Below are positions 1 to 8,968 of a stretch of DNA of 64,000 nt, one piece after another. This DNA comes from Marinobacter sp. LA51 (lineage in GTDB: Bacteria; Pseudomonadota; Gammaproteobacteria; Pseudomonadales; Oleiphilaceae), in the NCBI RefSeq assembly GCF_030297175.1, contig NZ_AP028070.1, forward strand, positions 992,001 to 1,056,000, given 5' to 3'. Positions within the stretch are counted from its first letter, which is position 1. Each line of letters opens with the position of its first letter. The notes below the pieces were generated by a model, which worked only from the letters and a program-made list of their open reading frames with translations, searched no databases and was not told where the DNA came from. Made by a program: the position numbers and the translations under genes.

Positions 1-303
1 CGGAAACAGGGCGTAGTCCTGAAACACCATGCCCACCCGGCGTTTCTCCGGCGCCAACGTCCGGCCGGGCAGGCTGATGGCCTGAGAGAGCAGGCTGATC
101 TCGCCGCTGTTTAGAGGTAGGAAGCCGGCCAGAGCCCGCAAGATGGTGCTCTTGCCGCAGCCGCTGGGCCCCAGCAGACAGCCGATGTCACCATGGCTGA
201 GTGCAAAGCTGACGTCTCGGACCACGGAGTCACCCCCGTAACCACAGGACAGGTTGTTCACCTCGAGCAGCCAGCCGTCCGGGGAATGGGTGGGAGTATG
301 CAT
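1..303 (-). CDS. ABC transporter ATP-binding protein (partial, N-terminal 101 residues)
   Basis: The reverse strand reads from an ATG at 303 to the window edge without a stop. The translation carries a Walker A motif, GPSGCGKST, at residues 45-53, and a Q-loop region, GMVFQDYALFP, at 91-101 with Gln95. This is the nucleotide-binding subunit of an import ABC transporter. The Q-loop wording and the spacing resemble the Fe(3+)/FbpC and polyamine/sulfate family, but the substrate cannot be told without the missing C-terminal half. The gene starts only 4 bp after the argF stop on the same strand, so it is probably co-transcribed with argF. Signature motif, Walker B and the permease genes would lie left of the window. 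Confidence 0.9.
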   Translation of the reverse strand, partial: MHTPTHSPDGWLLEVNNLSCGYGGDSVVRDVSFALSHGDIGCLLGPSGCGKSTILRALAGFLPLNSGEISLLSQAISLPGRTLAPEKRRVGMVFQDYALFP

Positions 304-307
304 GGCA

Positions 308-1222
308 TTAGTCCAGCTGATTGAGGATGAGGAACTCCAGCAATGCTTTCTGGGCGTGCAGCCGGTTCTCGGCCTCGTGCCAAACCACTGAACTGGGGTG
401 TTCCATCATGTCAGCCGAAATTTCCTCGCCACGGTGGGCCGGCAGGCAATGCATGAACAGGGCATCCTTGTCGGCCACCTGCATCAGCGCGGGGCTGATT
501 TGATAGCTTCGGAAGGCCTGCTCGCGGATCTTCTGTTCTTCTTCCTGGCCCATGGACGCCCACACATCGGTGACTAAAAGGTTGGCCTTGCGCGCCGCTT
601 CAGCCGGATCCCGGAATAGGGTTACCCGATCGCCATGGGCTTTCAGCAGTTCGGCATCGGGCTCGTAACCTTCCGGGCAGGCAACATTAAGATGGAAGTC
701 GAACTGCGCTGCCGCATTGACGTAGGAATGACACATGTTGTTGCCGTCGCCAATCCAGGCCACGGTGGCACCGCGAATGCTGCCACGGTGTTCCCGGTAG
801 GTTTGCATGTCGGCAAGTAGCTGGCACGGGTGAAAATCGTCAGTCAGGGCATTGATGACCGGTGCCCGGGAAGCGGCAGCAAAGCGCTCGACCGTGTCAT
901 GGGCAAAAGTGCGGATCATCACCGCATCGACCATGCTGGAAATGACAATTGCAGAGTCTTCAATCGGTTCTCCGCGACCCAGTTGGGTGTCTCGGGGTGA
1001 CAGGAACAAGGCCGAGCCGCCCAGCTGCGCCATCCCGGCTTCGAACGACACCCGGGTCCGGGTCGAGGATTTCTCGAAGATCATCGCCAGGACGCGATTC
1101 TTGAGAGTGTCCCGCACCTTGCCTTGATGCCACTCATCCCGGAGTTTGGAGGCATGATCCACCAGGCTTTCCAGCTCGGTGGTGGTCATGTCATTCAGTG
1201 TCAGAAAGTGTCGTGCCGCCAT
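308..1222 (-). CDS. argF: Ornithine carbamoyltransferase
   Basis: Cytoplasmic enzyme that joins carbamoyl phosphate and L-ornithine to give citrulline in arginine biosynthesis. The 304-residue protein has the carbamoyl-phosphate motif STRTR at residues 53-57, the HPCQ motif in the middle, the ornithine-binding SMG loop (DVWASMGQE) and the HCLPAHRG motif near the C terminus, so all catalytic elements are present. The length is the usual one for the anabolic enzyme. The ATG at 1222 is preceded by an AAGGG stretch on the minus strand. The gene is divergent from grxD, and the ABC ATPase gene follows it by 4 bp. Confidence 0.97.
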   Translation of the reverse strand: MAARHFLTLNDMTTTELESLVDHASKLRDEWHQGKVRDTLKNRVLAMIFEKSSTRTRVSFEAGMAQLGGSALFLSPRDTQLGRGEPIEDSAIVISSMVDAVMIRTFAHDTVERFAAASRAPVINALTDDFHPCQLLADMQTYREHRGSIRGATVAWIGDGNNMCHSYVNAAAQFDFHLNVACPEGYEPDAELLKAHGDRVTLFRDPAEAARKANLLVTDVWASMGQEEEQKIREQAFRSYQISPALMQVADKDALFMHCLPAHRGEEISADMMEHPSSVVWHEAENRLHAQKALLEFLILNQLD

Positions 1223-1367
1223 GCATTGGCCCTTATGTCAACGAAGCCCGGCATCACCGGAGTTGGCGAATACGTTGCCTGAAAAAATGGGCCAACAAGT
1301 CTAGCCCTTCGTAGCAGGGATGACAACGCTGTGGCGCCCGGCTGAGGCGGCCAGCGCGGTGCCGTGT

Positions 1368-1397
1368 TTGGTGCGGTCTTCGCTGGACGTGTACAAT
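1368..1397 (+). promoter_or_regulatory. Candidate sigma-70 promoter of grxD
   Basis: TTGGTG at 1368-1373 and TACAAT at 1392-1397 are separated by 18 bp, about 55 bp upstream of the grxD start in the argF/grxD divergent region. The -10 is a 5/6 match and the -35 is weak, so this is a prediction by eye. Confidence 0.4.
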
Positions 1398-1453
1398 AGA
1401 CTGCAAGTCCGTTGCCCATTGGCAATTCCGTTTCCGATCAGAGGTGAATGTTC

Positions 1454-1780
1454 ATGGACATTAACGAAACCATCAAGAGCCAGCTCGGCGATAATCCCGT
1501 CATCCTTTACATGAAAGGCAGCCCCCAGGCTCCCCAGTGCGGGTTTTCCGCCAAGACGGTTCAGGCTCTGATGGCCTGTGGCGAGCGCTTCGCATTTGTA
1601 AACATTCTGGACAACCAGGAACTCCGCGAAGCCCTGAAGGTGTACTCCAGCTGGCCAACCTATCCCCAGCTGTACATCAACGGTGAATTGGTAGGTGGCT
1701 GCGACATCGTCCTCGAAATGTCCGAGAGCGGTGAACTGACCAAGATGGTCAAGGACGCTGCCAAGCAGGCCGAAGCCTGA
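1454..1780 (+). CDS. grxD: Monothiol glutaredoxin Grx4
   Basis: A CGFS-type monothiol glutaredoxin of 108 residues, with the active-site CGFS at residues 29-32. The family also shows WPTYPQLYINGELVGGCDI, and WP-TYPQ with the GG-CD motif form the glutathione-binding surface seen here. These proteins carry glutathione-bound [2Fe-2S] clusters, usually with BolA partners, and work in Fe-S delivery. An in-frame ATG lies two codons upstream at 1448, but the AGAGGTG ribosome site at about 1440-1446 is correctly spaced only for 1454. The gene stands alone between divergent argF and the convergent TonB-like gene. Confidence 0.95.
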   Translation: MDINETIKSQLGDNPVILYMKGSPQAPQCGFSAKTVQALMACGERFAFVNILDNQELREALKVYSSWPTYPQLYINGELVGGCDIVLEMSESGELTKMVKDAAKQAEA

Positions 1781-1790
1781 TTTGAACGCT

Positions 1791-2570
1791 TCAGAACCGG
1801 TTCGGGGAGAACACCAGTTCAATCTCGAACCGGCTCTGGCCGCCGACCGGAGGCTCCGGATAGGGGCTGGCGGCCAATGATGCGCGGTAAGCCGCATCGT
1901 CAATTCGCTTAAGCCCCGTCGATTTCAGTACTCTCGCCCGTGTCAGGGCACCATTGTTCAGCAACTGCAACTCGATTTCCATTACCAGCCGTTCCGACAG
2001 CTGGGCGATTGCTGGCACTCTCAGTTTTTCAAGCTCATGACCAAGGTGGACTGCCAGTTTGACGAGGTAGGGGTCCTGCTCGTCCGGCGATTCCGTTATT
2101 CGGGTGGTGGTTGCTTCGGGGCGCGGCTTAACCTTGGTCGATTGTTCGCCTGCCCGGGAGGGAGTGCTGGCGGTTGGTGCGAAGGTTGATGCAGTGGCCC
2201 CGCCACCTGGTGTGTTCGGCGCATTCTTGGTCAAGGCCTGAGCTTGGGGTTGGCTACTGACGCTGGAGTCGCTGGTGGTACGGATAACGGGTTCAGAGCG
2301 TGTTTGTGTGGTCTCGGTCTTAAGGGCGGGGACTTCGAATCTGGGGTTGCGGGTATTGGCCTTTGCCATTGCCGAAGTGCGATCGGGACGGGTTACTGTG
2401 CCAGGGGCAACCAACTCCACGCTGACGCGATGGCGGATATCATCGGGCTCCTGAAACGGCGACGGAAACCCGGAAAGTAGCAGCGTGTGGGCCAGAAAGG
2501 CCGCCGACATCGCCAGTACTATGCGATAGCCGGCCGGCAGGCTGTGCTTGGACCCTTCGGTTTTCTGCAT
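1791..2570 (-). CDS. TonB-like energy transducer protein
   Basis: A 259-residue protein with a short cytoplasmic N terminus, one transmembrane segment at about residues 14-34, a long Thr/Ser/Pro-rich linker, and a C-terminal TonB-type domain from about residue 165. That domain has the family pattern of a rising strand, then LKSTGLKRIDDAAYRA and a YPEPP turn, ending FEIELVFSPNRF. This is the architecture of TonB proteins, which pass proton-motive force from the inner membrane to outer-membrane receptors. No exbB or exbD gene is nearby. It follows the DUF1631 gene by 5 bp and is probably in its operon, which suggests a job other than iron uptake. Known for the family: TonB-domain proteins outside exb loci can serve surface motility or secretion. 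Confidence 0.8.
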   Translation of the reverse strand: MQKTEGSKHSLPAGYRIVLAMSAAFLAHTLLLSGFPSPFQEPDDIRHRVSVELVAPGTVTRPDRTSAMAKANTRNPRFEVPALKTETTQTRSEPVIRTTSDSSVSSQPQAQALTKNAPNTPGGGATASTFAPTASTPSRAGEQSTKVKPRPEATTTRITESPDEQDPYLVKLAVHLGHELEKLRVPAIAQLSERLVMEIELQLLNNGALTRARVLKSTGLKRIDDAAYRASLAASPYPEPPVGGQSRFEIELVFSPNRF

Positions 2571-2575
2571 CAGAC

Positions 2576-4783
2576 TCAGGCTGTTTTACTCCGCAGGCTG
2601 CCGACTACCGCGTCCAGGGCCCGGTCGATCAGCGCACCCTGTTCGAGCAGGGTCAGGCGGCCTCGGCGCATTTCGTGCGCCAGCGCAATCCGATTCTTCT
2701 CGATGACCTTCAGGCCCATGCGGTTAACAAACACGAAGCAGTCCGCCTCTTCAATGATCGCCGACAGCTTGCAGCGGAAACTGGCGCCATTCACCAGGCG
2801 GAATTCCACCCAGTTGCCGATTTCGATAGTATCGATCTGAGCTACATACTCCGAAATCGCGGCCTCTTCCAGCTCTTGCTGACGCTCCACAGCGGTCTGG
2901 TGCAGCGTGGCAATGTCTTGCTCGGGCTCGGTTGGGGAGTCCTGTCTCGCTTCGATAGCTGCGTTGGTCCGGAAGGCTTCTGCCAGCTCGTGCTTGAGGT
3001 GCCCGATCATCACATCCAGTTTCGATGAGTTGTAGGAGACCTCTTCCAGTCCGGCGCGAAGCGTCTTGAGCAGGCTGGGAACCACCCGTACCCACTGATC
3101 CCGTTCGTCGTCTTCCTGGTGCGGGTGCAGGCACCAGATCAGGTCGTCGACGACACGCACAGATTCGTTCCAGCGATGCTCTACGTCGTCCCGCAGATAT
3201 GCAAGGAACATTACGCGGCTCCAGCCATTCATCAGGATATCGTGAATGGTTTCGGGCAGTTTGTAACGGGAGACTTTCTGCTTCAGCAGGTTGTCGACGG
3301 TCTCCTGCGCCCGCTGAGACTTGATGCGGCCACGCTCGGATTCACGGGTGCGTTGCTCGACGAGGGAGGATTTCCGATTCTCTTTCTCGAGAAACTGGTC
3401 AAATTCTTGGTTCAGGGTTTCGAACAGGGTCACGTCTCCGGTGAATTCGTTGAGAATCCGCTGAACAATGTTATGGATCTGGTTGTACAGCTTGTCTTTT
3501 GCCTTTTCATCGCTGGAGCTCCAGCCAATGCCTGCGCGGGCCATAGAGTTGAGCAGGCGCCGAGCCGGGTGGTTGGCCTGGCTGAAAAAGGTCTTGTCCC
3601 GGATCACCACTTTCAGAATGGGGATCTGTAATCGGCTGATGAGCACCTGTACTGGCGCAGACAGGTTGTAATCGTCCAGGATGAACTCGAACAGCATGGA
3701 CACCAGGTTGATGAGGTCCTCATCGAACTCGTCCAGTGCTGGCTTCCGGCCATCGCCGGCATCGGCCTGGGACAGGATCTGCTGGACTACGTAGCGGAGA
3801 TCAATGGTGATTGGCTCGCCGTCGCTGAGATTGCCGTTGATCGGACGGGTATCCGGCAGGGGTAGGGCGTTCAGCAGGTCCGCCAGCTCGGAATCGCCAA
3901 CCAGGCGAATGCCTGGATCGGAGGCGCGCGGCGGGATCCCGGCATTAGCCCGCTGTAGGGCCAACATCTGACGAATTTGTTCGAATACCGCACGGTTGCT
4001 TGCGGCCTCGGCACTGGTTTGCTCCGTTGCCTCTGGTGCCTGGGAGGGGGCATCCTTGGCGGATTCGGCGGTATGTTGCTTGCCAGCTTTGCCGTGGTAG
4101 CGGAAATTCGGGATCACACCCGCCTGGATCAAGATCCGGTTGGCCTCGTCCAATAGCATGCCCAGGTTGGATACCACGTAGCGATCAAACTGCTTGAGCA
4201 GGATGAGACGCTCACGAATCTGGATTTCCAGGGCTTCAATGGCTTCGGTGAAGGCGCTGCAGAGATGCTCGGGCGCCATCGGGTTGACGGGGGATTCTTC
4301 GGTCGCTTCGGAGTAAACTTGACCGAATCGGGTCTGCAATTGCAGCAGCGGGCCCTGGAAGTGGGCCTTGGCCTTGGTGATCATGGCATTCAGGGCGACC
4401 TGTTCTTCCAGATCCTCATCGCCGACCAGCGACAGACTCTCGGAGCTGGCCTGTTTGCTCAGGGTCTCTTCCTGGCTGTGGCCGGTGTGCGGTGGCTTCG
4501 AGAAGAAGTGGGCGACCGCGCTCTGGAAGTGGCGCTCAACGCCCTTGCGCTTGATCCGGATCTCGCGCATGGCCTCAAAGTAGCGATTCTGTTCGTTGTT
4601 GCTGCGCGCATTGTTGGCGAGCTCGAACAGTGAATCGTCGACGGCATCGAATGCGCCCTGCATCAGATCGCCCAGCCCGGCGACCACCGTGTCACGGATG
4701 CGGGTAACCTCCGCGGGGACCGGTTTGTTGTTGCCCGCTTCCCTGTGCTCGCGAAGGTAATGTATGCCGGACTGCTTGTTCAT
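2576..4783 (-). CDS. DUF1631 family protein
   Basis: A 735-residue, largely helical and charged cytoplasmic protein. The C-terminal 80 residues (IGNWVEFRLVNG, then FVFVNRMGLKVIEKNR, then RGRLTLLEQGALIDRAL) match the conserved tail of DUF1631 proteins, which reads like a small beta-barrel of the PilZ type. The middle has acidic and Gln-rich segments and possible coiled coils around residues 430-490. Some databases wrongly label this family thymidine phosphorylase, and nothing here supports that. The biochemical function is unknown to me. The ATG at 4783 has a strong AAGGAG site seven bases upstream. The TonB-like gene follows directly. Confidence 0.75.
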   Translation of the reverse strand: MNKQSGIHYLREHREAGNNKPVPAEVTRIRDTVVAGLGDLMQGAFDAVDDSLFELANNARSNNEQNRYFEAMREIRIKRKGVERHFQSAVAHFFSKPPHTGHSQEETLSKQASSESLSLVGDEDLEEQVALNAMITKAKAHFQGPLLQLQTRFGQVYSEATEESPVNPMAPEHLCSAFTEAIEALEIQIRERLILLKQFDRYVVSNLGMLLDEANRILIQAGVIPNFRYHGKAGKQHTAESAKDAPSQAPEATEQTSAEAASNRAVFEQIRQMLALQRANAGIPPRASDPGIRLVGDSELADLLNALPLPDTRPINGNLSDGEPITIDLRYVVQQILSQADAGDGRKPALDEFDEDLINLVSMLFEFILDDYNLSAPVQVLISRLQIPILKVVIRDKTFFSQANHPARRLLNSMARAGIGWSSSDEKAKDKLYNQIHNIVQRILNEFTGDVTLFETLNQEFDQFLEKENRKSSLVEQRTRESERGRIKSQRAQETVDNLLKQKVSRYKLPETIHDILMNGWSRVMFLAYLRDDVEHRWNESVRVVDDLIWCLHPHQEDDERDQWVRVVPSLLKTLRAGLEEVSYNSSKLDVMIGHLKHELAEAFRTNAAIEARQDSPTEPEQDIATLHQTAVERQQELEEAAISEYVAQIDTIEIGNWVEFRLVNGASFRCKLSAIIEEADCFVFVNRMGLKVIEKNRIALAHEMRRGRLTLLEQGALIDRALDAVVGSLRSKTA

Positions 4784-5188
4784 GGCAGACTCCTTTTACG
4801 CCTCAACCGGATACATGACCGAGCAAAAATCCTGATTTTCTAATTATTGGTCAAATTTACCGCATTTTCAGCAAAGTTAACATGACTAAAGCCAGACCTG
4901 CGACCGACGTCAAAAAACGGTGCATGTGTCAGGCACTGTATTCGGTATTACTGGCCCAGTTCTCCGTACCGCCAGTGAGATTCTGGGGAGCATCGGGTTG
5001 AGGGGCTCTGGGATGGGGCAGCCACCCAACGCTTGGCGATGGGTCCAGAGGCATGCTCCTTAAGATTGCTTATTCGTCACCATTCTAAGTGTTAGTGGCT
5101 AATCGATAAGGGTCAAGAAAGTGGTTAATATTTGATCTTTCTAAAGTCTGCTTCTTCATAACTCCGGGATCTATAGGGAGTTCGGTGA
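4784..5188. other. 405-bp gene-free region between the DUF1631 and corB genes
   Basis: No convincing coding frame lies here. The part next to the DUF1631 start (4784-4910) is AT-rich and should hold its promoter. The middle (4912-5059) contains three successive inverted repeats, annotated separately as a possible small RNA. The part next to corB contains a 6-bp inverted repeat (AACTCC at 5160-5165 with GGAGTT at 5177-5182) that could form a weak hairpin just past the corB stop, without a following T run. Confidence 0.6.
4912..5081 (-). ncRNA. Candidate structured small RNA in intergenic region
   Basis: GGAGCAT (4987-4993) pairs perfectly with ATGCTCC (5053-5059), and nested inside it CTCTGG (5006-5011) pairs with CCAGAG (5045-5050). 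A second hairpin is ACTGGC (4950-4955) with GCCAGT (4971-4976). A third is a short GTGC/GCAC stem just before a run of six T on the minus strand (4917-4912), which looks like a weak intrinsic terminator. Reading the minus strand, TTGACC (plus 5116-5111) could be the -35 of a promoter, with a poor -10 (AACACT) 17 bp on, giving a transcript of about 165-170 nt. I could not match it to 6S, SRP, tmRNA, RNase P or a riboswitch I know. Strand and ends are inferred. Confidence 0.3.
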
Positions 5189-6469
5189 TTATCTCGCCAC
5201 AGCGCGTTTTCGGCGCTTTCGGGGATGGACGATGGCAGCTTTAACCACGTTATCCTTGATCTGGAGTACTTCAACGCGGTGCCCGTCGACTTTCAGGCAC
5301 ACGTTGGTGTCAGGAATATTCTCCAGGGTCTCGGTGATCAAGCCATTCAGGGTTTTCGGGCCATCGATCGGCAGCTTCCAGCCCAGAGTCTTGTTTATGG
5401 TGCGCACGGCAGCGGTGCCATCGATAATAAAGGTGCCATCGTCCTGAGGGATGATGTCTGGGCTGGTGGCGGCGTAGTCGGTGGTGAACTCGCCTACGAT
5501 CTCTTCCAGTATGTCCTCCAGAGTGGCCAGGCCGAGCACGTCTCCGTATTCGTCAACGACCACGCCGAACCGGCGCTTGCCTTTCTGGAAGTTGATCAGC
5601 TGGGTATTCAGTGGCGTGCTTTCAGGTACAAAGTAGGGCTCCTGGCACAGCTGCATGATCATGGCCTTGTTGACTTCCTCGTGCAGCAGCAGCTTGGAGA
5701 CGCTGCGCAGGTGCAGTATGCCCTTGATCTCGTTAATGTCACCCGAGAACACGGGCAGGCGGGTGTGCTGACTGCTTCGGAGCTGACGCAGGATCGTGTC
5801 GGTGTCGTCTTCCAGGTCGATACCCACCACTTCGTTGCGCGGCACCATGATGTCGTTCACCGTGACCTTTTCCAGGTCCAGGATGCTCACCAGCATGTCC
5901 TTGTGTTTGGCTGGTATCAGCGCGCCAGCCTCATTCACCAGGGTGCGCAGCTCTTCCCGGCTGAGGTGGTCGGTGGCGGCGTCTTCCGGCGAGATGCGCA
6001 GGAGTTTCAGGATGCCGCCGGTGAGCAGGTTCACCGCCCAGACAATGGGATAGAGGATTTTCAGCAGCGGGCCAAGGATGTAGCTGGCCGGAAAGGCGAT
6101 TTTTTCGGGAAACAGCGCTGCCAGGGTCTTTGGCGTGACCTCGGCAAAAATCAGTATCACCACGGTCAGCAAGATGGTTGCGATGGCAATGCCGGCGTCG
6201 CCCCAGATCTTGATGGCAATGACGGTGGCGATCGACGACGCAAAGATATTCACGAAGTTGTTTCCGATCAGGATAACCCCGATCAGCTGGTCGGTTCGCT
6301 GAAGCAGCTTTTCTGCCCGGCGTGCGCCCCGGTGGCCGGTTTTGGCCATATGTTTGAGGCGATATCGATTCAGGGACATCATGCCGGTTTCCGAGCTCGA
6401 GAAGAAACCGGACAGCATGATCAGGCCGACGAGGAGGATAAACAGCGCGGTCAGCGATGTTTCGTTCAA
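5189..6469 (-). CDS. CorB/CNNM family membrane protein with CBS domains
   Basis: A 426-residue protein with an N-terminal DUF21 (CNNM) membrane domain over about residues 1-190 (hydrophobic segments near 6-26, 62-84, 92-112 and 128-150). A CBS pair follows at about 200-325 (VNDIMVPRNEVVGID starts the first repeat, FGVVVDEYGDVLGLATLEDILEEIVGE ends the second), then a CorC_HlyC domain at about 335-415. Relatives (YfjD/CorB, CNNM, often misnamed hemolysin) act in Mg2+ and Co2+ transport or sensing at the inner membrane. The start is TTG at 6469 with AAGGA eight bases upstream. The C-terminal tail is strongly basic (RKRRKRAVAR). It follows the YpjD-like gene on the same strand, which fits the corB-ypjD pairing common in proteobacteria. 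Confidence 0.9.
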   Translation of the reverse strand: MNETSLTALFILLVGLIMLSGFFSSSETGMMSLNRYRLKHMAKTGHRGARRAEKLLQRTDQLIGVILIGNNFVNIFASSIATVIAIKIWGDAGIAIATILLTVVILIFAEVTPKTLAALFPEKIAFPASYILGPLLKILYPIVWAVNLLTGGILKLLRISPEDAATDHLSREELRTLVNEAGALIPAKHKDMLVSILDLEKVTVNDIMVPRNEVVGIDLEDDTDTILRQLRSSQHTRLPVFSGDINEIKGILHLRSVSKLLLHEEVNKAMIMQLCQEPYFVPESTPLNTQLINFQKGKRRFGVVVDEYGDVLGLATLEDILEEIVGEFTTDYAATSPDIIPQDDGTFIIDGTAAVRTINKTLGWKLPIDGPKTLNGLITETLENIPDTNVCLKVDGHRVEVLQIKDNVVKAAIVHPRKRRKRAVAR

Positions 6470-6547
6470 GGGGAGCGTCCTTATATTACCGACAAGTGGG
6501 GAAAGTAGGGTGTGGCCAAGGTCGGTGTCAAGTTATGAGGTCCGGGC

Positions 6548-7354
6548 TCAGGCACCTTTCTGGAACAGCAGTTCCAGGACGAATTTGCTGCCGTAAAAAG
6601 CCAGCATTAGCAGTGCGCAGCCTGCCAGCGTCCAGCGGCTCGCAGTCAGGCCGCGCCAGCCCCTGGTGTAACGTCCGATCAGAAGGGCGACGAAAACCAG
6701 CAGGGAGAGCATGGAGAATACAGTTTTGTGCGCCAGATCCTGGGCGAACAGGTCCTGCACAAACAGGGCGCCGGTCGCGATGGCCAGGATCAGCATGACC
6801 ACGCCTGCCCAGACCATTTCAAACAGCAGCGACTCCATGGTCTGCAACGGCGGCAGATTCCGCACCAGCAGACTGTTGTAGTTGCGTTTCAGCTGACGGT
6901 TCTGGAAGTAGAGCAGGGTTGCCTGGATGGCAGCGAGAGAACACAGGCTGTAGGCTGTGACCGAAAGTGCGATGTGTGACAGCATGCCGTAGCTGTCATC
7001 CGAGACCAGTCTCGACGGTGTATGTGTCACCAGGGCCAGGATGATGGTCAGGGTGGCCAGCGGATAAACGACCAGGAACAGGTTCTGAACCGGCTTTCTA
7101 AGGTTCAGGCCCAGCAACATAAGTACGATCAGCCAGGAAATCAGCACTGAGCTTTTAAAGAAGCCAAAGTCGAAGCCGCCGTCGTGATGGACGCTTTGGG
7201 CTATGAGCAAACCGTGGCTGATCAGTGCGAGCACCCCAATCAGGGTGGTGATGGCGAGATTGCTGGTAATGCGTCCCCTGAAATGCAAAGCCTGCAGCGC
7301 GGTGCCCACGCTGTACAGGAAAAGAGCGGTGACCGCGAGAATCAGCGTTCCCAT
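6548..7354 (-). CDS. YpjD-like CcsA-family inner-membrane protein
   Basis: A 268-residue integral membrane protein with about eight hydrophobic segments and a cytochrome c assembly (CcsA/CcmF-like) signature: HIALSVTAYSLCSLAAIQATLLYFQNRQLK in the middle, and late segments around KTVFSMLSLLVFVALLIGRY. E. coli YpjD is the closest familiar relative, and a heme-related or ion-related role has been guessed but not settled. An upstream GTG at 7372 is in frame, but the ATG at 7354 is preferred because AAGGA sits four to five bases before it. It is divergent from ffh and upstream of the corB-like gene with a short gap. Confidence 0.85.
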   Translation of the reverse strand: MGTLILAVTALFLYSVGTALQALHFRGRITSNLAITTLIGVLALISHGLLIAQSVHHDGGFDFGFFKSSVLISWLIVLMLLGLNLRKPVQNLFLVVYPLATLTIILALVTHTPSRLVSDDSYGMLSHIALSVTAYSLCSLAAIQATLLYFQNRQLKRNYNSLLVRNLPPLQTMESLLFEMVWAGVVMLILAIATGALFVQDLFAQDLAHKTVFSMLSLLVFVALLIGRYTRGWRGLTASRWTLAGCALLMLAFYGSKFVLELLFQKGA

Positions 7355-7444
7355 AACTTCCTTATATACCACTGTTATTACAGGAGATCGGTGGTTCGTT
7401 TCACCGATTTGACCGGGCTGGTCGTTTCAGGGCGATAGTCTGGT

Positions 7445-7450
7445 TATAAT
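7445..7450 (+). promoter_or_regulatory. -10 element of the ffh promoter
   Basis: A perfect TATAAT preceded by GGT lies 85 bp before the ffh start codon in the divergent ypjD/ffh region. No good -35 is found at 16-18 bp (TCGTTT at 7422-7427 is poor), so the site may rely on other contacts. Because transcription would start near 7457, an in-frame ATG at 7449 would fall before the mRNA and cannot be the start codon. Confidence 0.5.
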
Positions 7451-7535
7451 GTCGCGATTATGCAACTGGAATCAAGGCGCCGAGCCGGCACCTGCACTCC
7501 ATGCACTCAATTTATCCGGGGTACGGAAGAGCAAC

Positions 7536-8927
7536 ATGTTTGAGAACCTCCAAGACCGACTTTCCGGTAGCCTGCGCAAGATTTCCGGTCAGGCGCGGCT
7601 AACCGACGACAACATCAAGGATACGCTGCGCGAAGTTCGGATGGCGCTGCTGGAAGCGGATGTCGCCCTGCCGGTCGTCAAGGATTTCGTCGAAGGTGTC
7701 CGCAAGCGGGCCATTGGCCAGGAAGTCCAGCGCAGCCTGACGCCCGGCCAGGTGTTCGTGAAGGTGGTCCAGCAGGAGCTGGAGCGTGTCATGGGCGAGG
7801 GCAACGAGTCCCTTAACCTGGCAGTGCAACCGCCGGCGGTCATCATGATGGCCGGTTTGCAGGGTGCAGGTAAAACCACAACGGTTGCCAAGCTTTCGCG
7901 CTTCCTTAAAGAGCGCCAGAAAAAGTCAGTGCTGGTGGTCAGTGCAGACGTCTACCGCCCTGCGGCTATCCGGCAGCTGGAAACCCTGGCTGGTGAAGTG
8001 GGTGTGGAGTTTTTCCCCAGCACTGCCGAGCAGGACCCAGTGGACATTGCAGAGGGTGCGATTGACGCGGCCCGCAAAAAACACATTGATGTAGTCATCC
8101 TGGATACCGCCGGTCGTCTGCACGTAGACGAGCAGATGATGGGTGAAATCGGCCGACTGCATAAAGCGGTTAATCCGGTTGAGACCCTGTTTGTCGTTGA
8201 CGCCATGACCGGTCAGGATGCCGCCAATACCGCGAAGGCGTTCAATGACGCGCTGCCATTAACCGGTGTTGTGCTGACCAAGACCGACGGCGACGCCCGC
8301 GGCGGTGCGGCGCTGTCCGTTCGTCACATCACTGGCAAGCCAATCAAGTTCCTGGGTGTGGGTGAGAAATCCGACGCCCTCGAGCCCTTCTATCCTGACC
8401 GGGTTGCCTCCCGGATTCTGGGTATGGGCGATGTGCTCTCCCTTATAGAGGAAGCAGAGCGCAAACTGGATCAGAAGAAGGCCCAGAAGCTCACCAAGAA
8501 GATCAAGAAGGGTAAGAGCTTCGATCTCGAGGACTTCCGGGACCAGCTCCAGCAGATGAAGAGCATGGGTGGCATCGGTGGCCTGATGGATAAGTTGCCG
8601 GGCATGGGGCAGATGGCTCAGATGGCGCAGCAGCAGGTCAATGACAAGTCCATGGGGCAAATGGAGGCCATTATCTGCTCCATGACTCCGAAGGAGCGTC
8701 GCTACCCCGATACCATCAATAATTCGCGCAAGCGTCGAATCGCATCCGGCTCCGGTACCCAGATTCAGGACATCAATCGTCTGCTCAAACAGCACAAGCA
8801 AATGCAGAAGATGATGAAAAAATTTGGCAAAAAGGGTGGTATGGCGAATATGATGCGCGGACTTGGTGGTATGATGCCGCCCGGCGGCGGTGGTGGAGGT
8901 GGAATGCCTCCGTTTGGCCGTATGTAA
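7536..8927 (+). CDS. ffh: Signal recognition particle protein Ffh
   Basis: GTPase that binds 4.5S RNA and targets signal-anchor proteins to FtsY and SecYEG. The 463-residue protein (from the ATG at 7536, which gives MFENLQDRLSGSL, the standard N terminus) has the N domain at 1-85, P-loop GLQGAGKT at 107-114, DTAGR at 190-194, TKTDGDARGG with the guanine-specificity TKxD, and a Met-rich M domain from about residue 325. The M domain includes the RNA-binding stretch SGSGTQIQDINRLLKQ. The tail is an unusual glycine run ending MPPFGRM. The longer in-frame reading from 7449 would add 29 residues that do not look like the family and would begin before the predicted transcription start. Confidence 0.97.
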   Translation: MFENLQDRLSGSLRKISGQARLTDDNIKDTLREVRMALLEADVALPVVKDFVEGVRKRAIGQEVQRSLTPGQVFVKVVQQELERVMGEGNESLNLAVQPPAVIMMAGLQGAGKTTTVAKLSRFLKERQKKSVLVVSADVYRPAAIRQLETLAGEVGVEFFPSTAEQDPVDIAEGAIDAARKKHIDVVILDTAGRLHVDEQMMGEIGRLHKAVNPVETLFVVDAMTGQDAANTAKAFNDALPLTGVVLTKTDGDARGGAALSVRHITGKPIKFLGVGEKSDALEPFYPDRVASRILGMGDVLSLIEEAERKLDQKKAQKLTKKIKKGKSFDLEDFRDQLQQMKSMGGIGGLMDKLPGMGQMAQMAQQQVNDKSMGQMEAIICSMTPKERRYPDTINNSRKRRIASGSGTQIQDINRLLKQHKQMQKMMKKFGKKGGMANMMRGLGGMMPPGGGGGGGMPPFGRM

Positions 8928-8968
8928 AAAGCCTTACACCGAAAACAGGGAATCAACGTGTTTCGCTG

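Noticed and set aside
4882..5001. A 39-codon open frame in the long intergenic gap on the plus strand.
   Set aside because: No ribosome site, no recognisable composition, and it overlaps the inverted repeats that suggest RNA structure instead.
5225..6508. A 427-codon open frame antisense to the corB-like gene.
   Set aside because: It is the opposite-strand shadow of a well-supported family protein in a GC-rich genome; its translation is rich in His, Gln and Asp, typical of such shadows.
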